In this document: positions 51,186 through 59,436 of the stretch, one piece after another
How the letters are laid out: each line of letters begins with the position of its first letter
Position numbering within the stretch: position 1 is the stretch's first letter
From: a virus
Length of the DNA: 64,000 nt
Strand: one strand, 5' to 3'
Virus record (IMG/VR): IMGVR_UViG_3300045256_000050
Span: 62,001-126,000 of that record
Program-made: the position numbers and the translations under genes
The notes under the pieces: model-generated
Seen by the model: only the letters and a program-made list of their open reading frames with translations
Told to the model about the DNA's origin: nothing
Databases searched by the model: none

Positions 51186-51613
51186 CAGTCGTCCTCTCGG
51201 TAGGAATCGCTCCAGCAGTTGACCCGCTCGTGGCCGTCGTCGTAGTCCTCGACTTCGGCAAAGACTTTCACTTTGACCACCTTCAACCCGTGAATGTGGC
51301 CGTAGTAGGACTCCGGGTAGGAGTCGTCTTTGTGAACTTCGTGCAGTGCCCGAACGCAGTCGATCAAGTCCTTCTGCGTGCGAAAGGCGAGGCTTTCCGA
51401 CCGGGGGTGATAGTACCAGTCGGAGAAGCCTTCAACGAGGTAGTTAAGCGGCCAGTCGCCCTTCTTGTTGTAATCGTATTCCGATTCTTTAACGACCTTC
51501 CAGCCCCGGTTCTCCATCAGCCACAGAGCCATCTCCGTGTCGATGTGGAACCCGCCGTACTTTCGGTGAAGGACGACTTCCATCTCGAAAACCGGGCCTG
51601 ACTTGTCGAACAT
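51185..51613 (-). CDS. Unknown protein (142 aa)
   Basis: ATG 51613 after GAGGTTGT is preferred over 51628. Beta-rich (FEMEVVLHRKYGGFHIDTEM), with many Tyr, Trp and Asp. The layout suggests a small alpha/beta fold. It is part of a compact minus-strand operon with the ferritin-like and CYTH genes. Function unknown. Confidence 0.65.
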   Translation of the reverse strand: MFDKSGPVFEMEVVLHRKYGGFHIDTEMALWLMENRGWKVVKESEYDYNKKGDWPLNYLVEGFSDWYYHPRSESLAFRTQKDLIDCVRALHEVHKDDSYPESYYGHIHGLKVVKVKVFAEVEDYDDGHERVNCWSDSYREDD

Positions 51614-51614
51614 T

Positions 51615-52067
51615 TTACAACCTCGCAAGCATCATCTGGACTTCATGCACCGTCTTGTGCGAGTCCATGATCTGATCCTCGTAGAAGATGTGGAGAAGCT
51701 GGCCGAACGGTCCCGGCCACCCTTCCGTCTCTTTCAAACGATCTGAGAAGATGGTAACGACTTCTTTCTCCATTAGCAAGACTTGTTGCAGAATCTCCTT
51801 CGGCCCGCCGTTGACGTAGCTCGGCAGGTTTTCGGTGACTTGTTTCGGTAAAAGCGGCACGCCGCCGTGGGCCAGGATTTGATCCGTGAACTCCCGGACG
51901 TGTTTCAACTCGCTCTGAGCCTCTTCGAAAAGGAACTCGCTGATCTCGTGCCGGTGCAGGCCGGTGACGAGGGCACTGGAGTGGAGGTAGAACAGCATGT
52001 GCTGGTACTCCCGCTTCAGGTCTTCGTTCATCAATGCAAGGAATTCTTCTTGAGTCATTCTTTTCAC
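51615..52067 (-). CDS. Ferritin-like (bacterioferritin/Dps-type four-helix) protein
   Basis: Protein of 150 residues. The N-terminal helix has Glu-20 in LKREYQHMLFYLHSSALVTG; the second helix has EEAQSELKHVREFTDQILAH (48-67), in which E53-x-x-H56 is the bacterioferritin-type 'E-M-K-H' diiron motif, followed by GGVPLLP as in 'LEGLPNL'. A later helix (about 90-112) and DQIMDSHKTVHEV complete a four-helix bundle with acidic/His ligands. It could store or detoxify iron, bind DNA or protect against peroxide. Overlaps the M28 gene by 4 bp. Rare in phages. Confidence 0.82.
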   Translation of the reverse strand: MKRMTQEEFLALMNEDLKREYQHMLFYLHSSALVTGLHRHEISEFLFEEAQSELKHVREFTDQILAHGGVPLLPKQVTENLPSYVNGGPKEILQQVLLMEKEVVTIFSDRLKETEGWPGPFGQLLHIFYEDQIMDSHKTVHEVQMMLARL

Positions 52068-53131
52068 TTCCTGTTTGAGTTCACGCCCAGCACTTGCTGG
52101 TCGTACTGGTATACCAAATCCATGCCCGTCTTGGCAACCGCTACGAGGCCGTCGAAGTTAATCAACGCCACCTTATCGGTCGCCCGGTGGTACTGCGGGT
52201 GCATCCCCGTGAAGAAGAAGCACACCGGAATCCCCCGGTCGTAGAACGGGGCGTGGTCGCTGTTCCCCTGGCCGTCGCCGGTCTTCGGGTCGAGCGTCTT
52301 GATCGGCGGGTACTTGCCGTCGAGTTTCTGCAACAAGCTGGTGACGGTGGCGGACTTGCGTGCCCCGACGCACTCGACGTAGCCGTTGTCCTTCAGCCGA
52401 CCGATCATGTCATAGTTCACCATCAGGTCGATCTTCTTCAACTTGTCGGCCCCGAGTTGCGAGACGTAGTGCTTCGACCCGAGCAGCCCCATCTCCTCGC
52501 CGCTGAACAGCACGAAGATGATGCCGTGCCGCAGGGGAGGCAGCTTACTCATCGCCTGTGCCGTCAGTAAAACCCCCGTCGTGCCCGAGCCGTTGTCGTC
52601 GGCACCGGGGTGAATGGCGATGCCCTGGTCGAGTGCCATCGCCGGGCCGTAGCCGACGTGATCCAAGTGGGCACCCACGATGATCCAGTAGTCGGTCGTC
52701 CCCGGCTTGTAGGCGATCACGTTCTGCGTGAAGTCGTCGCCCTGTTCGCCCTTCGGTCCGGGGTTGACCCGTCGGATGTTGAACTTTTGCAATTCGGTTT
52801 TGTAACCCCAGCCCTCGAACTTCTTTTGGGCGAAGGCGGCGGCGAGCTTGTTGCCCGCCTTGCCGGACATCCGCCCTTCGAGTTCATCGGACGTGAGGTA
52901 GGTCAGCCATTCTGTAGCGTCGGCCTTGTTGACGAGGGCGAGTGCGTCGTCGAACGTGTACGTCTTCGGCCCGACCGGAGGTACGGGCGAGACAGGTTGC
53001 ACCGGAGTAACCGGACCGGCTTGCGGCCCGTATTTGCTCTCGGGTTGTTTCTTGTGTGATTGTTTGTAAAGGTAGAGGCCACCCGTCATCAGCGTGCTGA
53101 AGATCAAGGCGACGAATAGAAGTTTCTTCAT
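52064..53131 (-). CDS. Exported M28-family zinc peptidase
   Basis: Protein of 355 residues with an N-terminal signal anchor (KLLFVALIFSTLMTGGLYLY, 3-22) and a Pro/Val-rich linker (about 38-56). Co-catalytic zinc motifs: GAHLDHVGYG (153-162), HPGADDNGSG (174-183), FSGEEMGLLGS (209-219), VNYDMIG (238-244), SDHAPFYDRGIP (291-302) and a final His near YHRATDK. Such enzymes remove N-terminal or other amino acids from peptides outside the cell. Forms an operon with the ferritin-like and CYTH genes. An exported phage peptidase is unusual. Confidence 0.92.
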   Translation of the reverse strand: MKKLLFVALIFSTLMTGGLYLYKQSHKKQPESKYGPQAGPVTPVQPVSPVPPVGPKTYTFDDALALVNKADATEWLTYLTSDELEGRMSGKAGNKLAAAFAQKKFEGWGYKTELQKFNIRRVNPGPKGEQGDDFTQNVIAYKPGTTDYWIIVGAHLDHVGYGPAMALDQGIAIHPGADDNGSGTTGVLLTAQAMSKLPPLRHGIIFVLFSGEEMGLLGSKHYVSQLGADKLKKIDLMVNYDMIGRLKDNGYVECVGARKSATVTSLLQKLDGKYPPIKTLDPKTGDGQGNSDHAPFYDRGIPVCFFFTGMHPQYHRATDKVALINFDGLVAVAKTGMDLVYQYDQQVLGVNSNRK

Positions 53132-53177
53132 TTGCCCCTCTGGCGTAAATGCCCCATAAGTTAGTTCAAAAATGAAC

Positions 53178-53204
53178 GTTTCTTATTATCTACTTCCAGG
53201 TAAC
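53178..53204 (+). promoter_or_regulatory. 27-bp conserved box before the terminase gene
   Basis: Matches the box at 56442-56468 before the portal gene at 22 of 27 bases without gaps, ending CCAGGTAAC in both. It ends 30 bp before the terminase ATG. Only two clear copies were found. Best read as a phage-specific promoter or operator shared by the packaging genes. Confidence 0.55.
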
Positions 53205-53234
53205 TGAAAGGCTCTATGATTTAAGGAACACCAA

Positions 53235-55028
53235 ATGCCATACAAACCGCAAGATGCTGTAGACCCGAACTGGAGGGGCAAGTACGACTCTCTGGAGGCG
53301 TTTTACAAAGACAACTACCCGGACGACTACTACGAGTTTGAGAAGTTCGAGTACACCATCGACCCGATGGAGACGGAAGACTCCATCGAGGCTTACGACG
53401 AGAAGCGGCAGCAGCTAGAGATCAAACGTTGCGCCCTCTCGTTCAACTACTTCTGCCACAAGTACGTTAAGATCGCCCACCCGAAGAAGGGTCTTCTGCC
53501 CTTCATCACCTACGCCTACCAGCGTTACGCAATCCGCAAGTACGACGAACACCGCTTCAACATCATCCGTAAGTTCCGGCAGGGCGGTCTGACTACGGTC
53601 ACGACCATCTGGGCACTCTGGCGGTGTTTGTTCAAGATGGACGAAACGATCATGGTCGTGTCGAAGACCGACCGTGAGGCCATCGCCGCCGGTGAAATCG
53701 TGAAGCGGGCCATCGAGGAGCTACCGAGTTGGATGGCCCCGGTGATGGAGAAGAACAACGACCACCAGAAGATTTTCAACGACACGGGCTGCAAGCTGTT
53801 CTTCTACACCCCGGAAGCTGCCCGTGGTCGTGCTATCTCCTACCTCATCATCGACGAGGCGGCGTTCATCCCGAACATGCACAAGTTCTGGAACGACGTG
53901 TTCCCGACGATTAGCACGGGTGGTAGCGTTATCGTCGTCTCCACGGTGAACGGCGTCGGCAACTGGTACGAGGAAATGTACCACCAAGCCGAGCGGGGCG
54001 AGAACGACTTCAACATCATCCAGTTGGATTACAAGCAACACCCGGAATACAACGACGACGAGTGGGTGAAGGTCATCCGCTCGCAGCTTGGCGAGAAGGG
54101 CTTCGCCCAGGAAGTCTTGGGCGACTTCCTCGGTGGTGGTGACACGTTCATCCCGTCCAACATCCTGAACGACCTGGACTTGGCGGTCCGGGAGATCGAA
54201 CCCGTCCGCTATCTGTTCGAGGATTGGGCGAACAAGGCGACCAAGTTCCAGGCCCGAGCGGACAAAGCCGCCATGTTGGTCTGGCGGGAACCGATTGAAG
54301 GCCGGGAGTACATCATGGGCGTGGACGCCGCCGAAGGCGTCGGCGACGACGGCGACAACTCCACGATTGAGGTTATCGACGCCAACACGGGCGAGCAGTG
54401 CGCTCAGTTCTACAGCAACAACTGTCCGCTGCACATCTTCTCGCAGATCGTGGCCCAGGTCGGGATCATGTACAACACCGCCCTGTGCGTGGTCGAAAAG
54501 GAAAAGTGCGGCCTGACCGTGTTGAGTAAGCTCGAACACGACCTGGACTACGAGAACCTGTACTACGACGAGAACCACCAAGCCGGGCTGAAGACGACCA
54601 AGAACAGTCGGCCGATGCTGCTGGAAACCCTCCAGACCCGGTTGTTGATGAAGTCCATCATCCTCCGCAGCCGCCGGACGGTGTACGAGTTGAAGCACTT
54701 CATCTTCAACAAGGCGACGAAGAAGGCCGAGGCACCGAAGGGCTACCACGACGACTCGATCATGAGCCTGTGTTTCGCCCTGTACATCCGGGAAATCTCC
54801 GGCCGGTCCGCCCCGATTGTCGGCGACGGCATGCCGGAGGAGTTGACCGAGACGTTCAAGGCGAAGGTGTACGAGGAAATCAAGAAAGAACTCGAAAGAG
54901 GGGCACCGGAAACTTGGTTAAGTCCGCAGGACTTGTACAAGGACGAGTTCGACGTGGAAGTGGACGAGGCCGTGAAGAAAGAATACAAACGGCCGTTCGA
55001 CACGCTGTTCAAGGAATTCGGGTGGTAA
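53235..55028 (+). CDS. Terminase large subunit (packaging ATPase-nuclease)
   Basis: Protein of 597 residues, gp17 type. The Walker A-like loop is KFRQGGLTT (113-121), Walker B is LIIDE (204-208), and the coupling motif STVNG is at 236-240. The nuclease domain has GVDAAEGVGDDGD (362-374), VVEKEKCG (419-426) and YHDDSIMS (504-511) for metal ligands. It hydrolyses ATP to pump DNA into the prohead through the portal and cuts concatemers. The small terminase was not recognised; the next gene is a coiled-coil protein. Preceded by a conserved box (53178-53204). Confidence 0.95.
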   Translation: MPYKPQDAVDPNWRGKYDSLEAFYKDNYPDDYYEFEKFEYTIDPMETEDSIEAYDEKRQQLEIKRCALSFNYFCHKYVKIAHPKKGLLPFITYAYQRYAIRKYDEHRFNIIRKFRQGGLTTVTTIWALWRCLFKMDETIMVVSKTDREAIAAGEIVKRAIEELPSWMAPVMEKNNDHQKIFNDTGCKLFFYTPEAARGRAISYLIIDEAAFIPNMHKFWNDVFPTISTGGSVIVVSTVNGVGNWYEEMYHQAERGENDFNIIQLDYKQHPEYNDDEWVKVIRSQLGEKGFAQEVLGDFLGGGDTFIPSNILNDLDLAVREIEPVRYLFEDWANKATKFQARADKAAMLVWREPIEGREYIMGVDAAEGVGDDGDNSTIEVIDANTGEQCAQFYSNNCPLHIFSQIVAQVGIMYNTALCVVEKEKCGLTVLSKLEHDLDYENLYYDENHQAGLKTTKNSRPMLLETLQTRLLMKSIILRSRRTVYELKHFIFNKATKKAEAPKGYHDDSIMSLCFALYIREISGRSAPIVGDGMPEELTETFKAKVYEEIKKELERGAPETWLSPQDLYKDEFDVEVDEAVKKEYKRPFDTLFKEFGW

Positions 55029-55029
55029 C

Positions 55030-55461
55030 ATGAAAGAAAAGAAAATACAAGAAGCTCTGGCCCATAGCCAGCACGCCGTTCGGGTACTCAGTCAATTGGC
55101 CCAGGGCAGCCAGGAACTCCGGGAGGCTTACGGCCACCTGAAGATGGCGGTTCAGAAAATGGAACACCAAGCCCACAAGGCTGCCAAACGGCAGGAGGCC
55201 AACCAGACCGCCGCCCAACAGTGGTGGGGGACGGTGCAGTCCGGGGCGACGAGCATGGCTGCGACCGCCAACCAGCCGTCGAGCAAGATGGCCGAGCAAG
55301 CCGCCATGCGGACGCTTAAGGAACTCGACCGGATGCTCTCCGTGGAGCAGAAGAAGCTCAACGAGTTGGAAAACAAGGTCAAACCTCAGCCGAAGCCGGA
55401 CCAACAACCGGCCGACGACGGCCCGTCCGACCCGCAATCCGGTCAGGTGTTTTTTGGATGA
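55030..55461 (+). CDS. Unknown coiled-coil protein
   Basis: Protein of 143 residues rich in Gln, Ala, Lys and Glu, with coiled-coil-like helices (about 1-60 and 85-120) and a Pro-rich tail (PQPKPDQQPADDGPSDPQSG). Starts one base after the terminase stop and ends 4 bp inside the next gene. Its location next to the terminase could fit a packaging partner such as a small terminase, but no small-terminase motif is visible. Confidence 0.65.
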   Translation: MKEKKIQEALAHSQHAVRVLSQLAQGSQELREAYGHLKMAVQKMEHQAHKAAKRQEANQTAAQQWWGTVQSGATSMAATANQPSSKMAEQAAMRTLKELDRMLSVEQKKLNELENKVKPQPKPDQQPADDGPSDPQSGQVFFG

Positions 55462-56015
55462 TCCGGCTAGATACCGGAATCATGCCTGCTCGACACGGCT
55501 TTTCTTCCGTCTACATCCCGATTACCGGCTCCCTCGCCGAAGCGATCTTAACCTTCGGCGAGGATTCCGTTGGCGAGGGCGACCTGTTCATCGACAACGA
55601 GACGCAGTTCTACGGCCGGGAGGACGAACCCCACATCACCGTCGCCTACGGGATGCACGCCGACTCCCCGGAGGAGATCGCCCGCATCTTCGAGAAGCAC
55701 TTGCCGTTCACGGTCACGCTCGGTCAGGTTGACATGTTCAACCGGATGGAGTTCGACGTACTCATCATCCGGGTACACGGCAGGCAACTTCACGAACTCC
55801 ACCACGAAGTCATGAAGGCGACCAAGACCACATCCAAGTTCAAATACTACGAGCCGCACTGCACTCTGGCGTACATCCAGAAGGGGAAGTGTAAAGACAT
55901 GCTGGGGGACGAGACGTTCGTGGACGTGGAGTTGGAAGTCGAGAAGCTGGTCTTCTCGAACAAGGTCGGGGTTAAGACAACTCTGCCGTTGGGAAAGCGG
56001 CCCTCACTAACTTGA
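55458..56015 (+). CDS. 2H phosphoesterase (LigT / anti-CBASS Acb1-like fold)
   Basis: Protein of 185 residues with both 2H motifs: PHITVAYG (58-65) and PHCTLAYI (133-140), each H-x-T followed by hydrophobics. 2H enzymes cleave 2'-5' or cyclic phosphodiester bonds. T4 57B (Acb1) is a member that degrades cyclic nucleotide signals of CBASS defence; others act on RNA ends. The motif pair and small size make an anti-signalling role plausible, not shown. It overlaps the preceding gene by 4 bp; its end overlaps the opposite-strand gene by 44 bp. Confidence 0.85.
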   Translation: MIRLDTGIMPARHGFSSVYIPITGSLAEAILTFGEDSVGEGDLFIDNETQFYGREDEPHITVAYGMHADSPEEIARIFEKHLPFTVTLGQVDMFNRMEFDVLIIRVHGRQLHELHHEVMKATKTTSKFKYYEPHCTLAYIQKGKCKDMLGDETFVDVELEVEKLVFSNKVGVKTTLPLGKRPSLT

Positions 56016-56424
56016 CCAGCCGGGGCGACTGCTCTCCGGGTTCACTGATGACAAGTGCCTTCTTGCGTGCGACGAACTGGCTGATGCCCGTCAGCCGGTT
56101 GACGTAGTAGTCCTGTGCCCTCTCCCGGTACACACCTTTCAGTATGTCCTCGCACACCTTAGTGGTGCTGACGTAGGCGATCACGTCCACGAACGGTAAC
56201 AGGAACCGACTCAACCCGGCGTTGTCGAGGATCACGTCGCCCCAGACGGCGGCGGCGTTCTTGGCGTGGTGGGGCAATGAGCGGAGATATTGCAGGTCGT
56301 CGTAACTCTGATACTGAGTGCCGTTACAGAACAGATGGACGTTGGGCCGGACGGCGTAGATGGCTTCTTTGAGGGAGGCGATCTCTGCCCCGGTGTGGGT
56401 CAGAACGAATAAAACGTTGCGCAT
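55972..56424 (-). CDS. Unknown protein (150 aa), possible NTP-fold
   Basis: ATG 56424 is chosen because a longer open frame would run through the portal promoter region and the portal gene. MRNVLFVLTHTGAEIASLKE looks like a strand-loop-helix start, followed by VHLFCNGTQYQSYDD. VWGDVILDNAGLSRFLLPFV and a Tyr/Val-rich C-terminus follow. No firm family; the ribosome-binding site is weak. It is divergent to the portal gene. Confidence 0.6.
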   Translation of the reverse strand: MRNVLFVLTHTGAEIASLKEAIYAVRPNVHLFCNGTQYQSYDDLQYLRSLPHHAKNAAAVWGDVILDNAGLSRFLLPFVDVIAYVSTTKVCEDILKGVYRERAQDYYVNRLTGISQFVARKKALVISEPGEQSPRLVKLVRAAFPTAELS

Positions 56425-56441
56425 ATACAGAGAAATAGGGT

Positions 56442-56468
56442 GTTTGTTAATACCTAACTCCAGGTAAC
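56442..56468 (+). promoter_or_regulatory. 27-bp conserved box before the portal gene
   Basis: Twenty-two of 27 bases match the box before the terminase gene (53178-53204); it ends 20 bp before the portal ATG with GGAG after it. Candidate phage promoter. Confidence 0.55.
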
Positions 56469-56488
56469 AGTCTACAGGAGTTTCATTT

Positions 56489-59065
56489 ATGGCTTGGTAC
56501 GATTTCTTCAAGCTTTTTACACGGGCGTTCCAGAACGACCCGCTCGCCCAGAAAGACGGGCGGGACTTCCCGAACGCCGGTGTTTCACAACCGGACGCCA
56601 TGCCCGACGTGCGGGCGATGGCCGACGGCACGCTGGGTGGCCGTGGGTCCGTTCGCCTTCGTGACACGAACGAGATGGTTGACCTGTCCACGGTCACGAA
56701 CCGCCTCCACCGTTATAAAGAGTACGAGCGGTTGCGAAACATGCCCGAGATCGAGATGGCGATGACCGTCTTCGCCGACGAGGCGTGTCTGGCGGGCGAT
56801 ACTAAGATCGCTACCCCGGCATACGACGGGGGGTTTCGCACTCTCGAATGGCTCGCAGAGAACAAGAAGGGCGAACGCTTCCTGGTATATTGCTGGGACT
56901 TCGCAAAAGAAGACTACACGTTGGGCTGGGCCTACGACCCCCGGCTCGTTAAGGAAGAGGAAACCGTCCGGGTCATGCTCGACGACGGTAGCTCGTTCGT
57001 CGCCACCCGTGACCACCGTATCTTGACTAAGGATCAGAAGTGGCGGAACGCAGGCGAACTGAAGGAAGGCGACCTGCTGATGCCGTTCTACCGGGTGAAC
57101 CCTCGGGTCGGCGAGGATCAGCCGAAGGTCCGCCAGTTCCCCCGAATCTTCACCAACCGCAAGGGGTGGATCAACGAGCGGCAGTTCGTGGACGAATGGA
57201 AGACCGGCCGGGACGACCCGTTCTACGAGAAGGGTAACAAGTTCTGCCGAATGCTGTGCGAGGGCTTGACCGTCCGTCAAATCTACGGCGGCGGGCACGG
57301 CGACTTCGACACGATCAAACGGCACATGGAGAAGTGCGGGTTTAGTAACGCTGAACTCAAACAACTGGCGAAGAAGGAACCGGCTCGGCGGGTGATCGGG
57401 GTTGCCCCGAACGGCGTCCAGAAGGTGTACGACCTGTCGGTTGAGAAGCACGAGAACTTCTGCACGGATTGGGGTGTAGCCCACAACTGCCAGAAGGACG
57501 ACAGCGGCCGGGCGTTCCAGATCGTTTGCAAGAACCAGGACATTCAAGAAGAACTGGAGTTCCTGTGCTTCCACCGCAAGATGCTGAACCTGGATCAGAA
57601 GAAGTGCTGGAACCGGGCGAAGCAGTTGTTCATCAACGGCGACGACTTCTGGGAAGTCGTGATCGACCCGGAGAACCCGTCTCGGGGCATCGTTAACATC
57701 GTCCCGCTCCCGCCGGACACGATGTACCGTATTGAAACCACGAAGGGGCGGCTGGTCGAGTTCCAGCAGTCTAAAGAAGGCCCGGACTACGATTCGCTGG
57801 CCCGTGTCGAGGTTACGAAAGCGACTGACCTGGACTTGATGCAGGCGAAGGCCATCCGGTTTGCGCCTCAGCAGATCGTCCACATCCGTATCGGCGACGA
57901 CCGGAAGACGTTCTACCCGTATGGTGTTTCACTGATCGAAGCCGCCCGTGGCCCGGCCCACCAGTTGCGGCTGATGGAAGACGCCATGTTGGTGTATCGG
58001 TTGACCCGTGCCCCAGAACGGCGTGTGTTCTATATTGATACACAACAGTACAGCGGTGCCCGTGCCGAAGCCTTCATCGAGCGGATGAAGGATCAGTTCA
58101 AGAAGAAGAAGGTTCCGAAGCAGTTCAACGCCGAAGGGGCGAGTGCGGTTGAAGAACGGTGGCACGCACCGGCTGCGGACGAGGACTACTGGATTCCGAT
58201 CCGGCCGAACTCGAACACCCGTATCGAAACCCTCCCAGGGGCACAGAACTTGGGCGAAATCGACGATACGGTCTACTTCCGTAACAAGCTGTTCGTGTCG
58301 ATGAACTTCCCGAAGAACTACTTCAACAACGAGGACGCCCAGGCGACCAGAATCAGCCTGTCCGCCCAGGACGTGAAGTTCGCCCGGATGATCGAGCGGC
58401 TTCAGAGCCACATGGAAGACGGGCTGTGGGAACTGTGTGACCGCCACCTGAAGCTCCGTGGGTATCCCGAGGAGATGTACGAAGACCTTGAGATCAAGAT
58501 GACCCCGCCGAGCGATTGGCGGGAACTCACCCGGTCCGAGGTTGTTACGGCTCGCATCGGTAACGCCGGGTCGTTGAAGGGTTCTCAGTTGATGAGCGAC
58601 TTCGACATCCTGACGAAGTGGATGAAGTACCCGGACGACGAGGCCAAGATCATGCTGGCCCGGCTGAAGATTCAGAAGATCGAAGACCTGAAGTTGCAGA
58701 TCATCGCCCAGAACCCGCAGTTGTTGGGTGTTGGTCTACCGTCGGATGACGAACAACAGGTCGGTGCCGAGGCCGGGTTGGGCCAGCCGATGTTGGGCGG
58801 CGACCCGATGGCTGGTGGCGGTGCCCCTCCGGGCGGTATGCCACCGGCTCCGGGTGGTGCCCCGATGGGTGGCGCTCCTGGTGCGGCCCCGCCGCCTCCG
58901 GGTGGCGGTATGCCTGGGATGAGCATGGCGGCGGAAACCCCGCCTGTGGGTGGCGGTCAGCCGCTCCCCCAACCGGCGTTGGACGACATCGCCAAGTACG
59001 ACCTGGAGATCAAGGATTACGGGTCGGAGCAGGACGAAGAAGAGATCGACAACTCGGAGATGTAA
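56489..59065 (+). CDS. Portal protein (gp20-like) interrupted by a mini-intein
   Basis: Protein of 858 residues before splicing, 624 afterwards. The first 99 and last 525 residues are the portal: EIEMAMTVFADEA then, after the intein, CQKDDSGRAFQIV, with later ILNLDQKKCWNRAKQLF-like and VPLPPDTMYRI segments and a Pro/Gly/Met-rich C-terminal tail (about 760-830 of the precursor). The portal forms the dodecameric ring at the head vertex through which DNA passes and to which terminase docks. The intein splits it at the conserved A|C of the 'ADEAC' motif. It follows the 27-bp box and ends at a strong terminator. Confidence 0.93.
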   Translation: MAWYDFFKLFTRAFQNDPLAQKDGRDFPNAGVSQPDAMPDVRAMADGTLGGRGSVRLRDTNEMVDLSTVTNRLHRYKEYERLRNMPEIEMAMTVFADEACLAGDTKIATPAYDGGFRTLEWLAENKKGERFLVYCWDFAKEDYTLGWAYDPRLVKEEETVRVMLDDGSSFVATRDHRILTKDQKWRNAGELKEGDLLMPFYRVNPRVGEDQPKVRQFPRIFTNRKGWINERQFVDEWKTGRDDPFYEKGNKFCRMLCEGLTVRQIYGGGHGDFDTIKRHMEKCGFSNAELKQLAKKEPARRVIGVAPNGVQKVYDLSVEKHENFCTDWGVAHNCQKDDSGRAFQIVCKNQDIQEELEFLCFHRKMLNLDQKKCWNRAKQLFINGDDFWEVVIDPENPSRGIVNIVPLPPDTMYRIETTKGRLVEFQQSKEGPDYDSLARVEVTKATDLDLMQAKAIRFAPQQIVHIRIGDDRKTFYPYGVSLIEAARGPAHQLRLMEDAMLVYRLTRAPERRVFYIDTQQYSGARAEAFIERMKDQFKKKKVPKQFNAEGASAVEERWHAPAADEDYWIPIRPNSNTRIETLPGAQNLGEIDDTVYFRNKLFVSMNFPKNYFNNEDAQATRISLSAQDVKFARMIERLQSHMEDGLWELCDRHLKLRGYPEEMYEDLEIKMTPPSDWRELTRSEVVTARIGNAGSLKGSQLMSDFDILTKWMKYPDDEAKIMLARLKIQKIEDLKLQIIAQNPQLLGVGLPSDDEQQVGAEAGLGQPMLGGDPMAGGGAPPGGMPPAPGGAPMGGAPGAAPPPPGGGMPGMSMAAETPPVGGGQPLPQPALDDIAKYDLEIKDYGSEQDEEEIDNSEM
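56786..57487 (+). mobile_element. Mini-intein in the portal gene (234 residues)
   Basis: Cys-100 begins block A (CLAGDTKIATP); block B is SFVATRDHRILT (169-180) with T-x-x-H; the C-terminal blocks are VYDLSVEKHENFCT (313-326) and VAHN (330-333), followed by the extein Cys-334. This is a complete splicing set: N-terminal Cys, TxxH, terminal His-Asn, +1 Cys. The middle (about 205-297) lacks LAGLIDADG or HNH motifs but has a helix-turn-helix-like stretch (TVRQIYGGGHGDFDTIKRHM), perhaps what remains of a homing endonuclease's DNA-binding part. Splicing is likely, homing is not. Confidence 0.92.
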
Positions 59066-59068
59066 CGA

Positions 59069-59098
59069 AAGAACCCGGCGAAAGCCGGGTTCTTTTTT
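59069..59098 (+). terminator. Rho-independent terminator
   Basis: GAACCCGGC / GCCGGGTTC stem (extended by AA/TT), GAAA tetraloop, then TTTTTT. It lies right after the portal stop and touches the stop of the converging 59097 gene. Confidence 0.95.
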
Positions 59099-59417
59099 AA
59101 CCTTCGCCGCCGTTGGACCCCCGGTCGGCCATCGGGGCTACAACCTCGTCGGGTTCCTTGTTACGCAAGTCCCCGTCCCGGAATGCGCCCTTCCGCTCGT
59201 GGGCCACCTTGTCCATCAACTCTTGGAGTTCCGAGTTGCCCTCGTCGTCGGCTAATTGCTGGAGAAACGTGAAGAATTCGGTGTGGTAGGTACTCACTAA
59301 TAACTTAGCGAGATTCTTCAGGTCGTTTTCGTAGTCTCCAGCCTTGTCTTGGTCGAGGCCGTACTTCGCTCCAAATGACTCCCGATGCTGCCTGACCCAA
59401 TCTTTGAATTTGCCCAT
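59097..59417 (-). CDS. Small unknown helical protein (106 aa)
   Basis: ATG 59417 (MGKFKDWVRQHRES) after AGAGG is preferred to the earlier 59447. Helical, with LKNLAKLLVSTYHTEFFTFL and a charged tail. Its stop overlaps the portal terminator. Function unknown. Confidence 0.65.
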   Translation of the reverse strand: MGKFKDWVRQHRESFGAKYGLDQDKAGDYENDLKNLAKLLVSTYHTEFFTFLQQLADDEGNSELQELMDKVAHERKGAFRDGDLRNKEPDEVVAPMADRGSNGGEG

Positions 59418-59436
59418 GATGCCTCTGAAAAAACGA

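Noticed and set aside
55972-56697. Longer 241-residue version of the minus gene beside the portal
   Set aside because: The first 91 codons run antisense through the portal gene start and its promoter box, and their composition is shadow-like.
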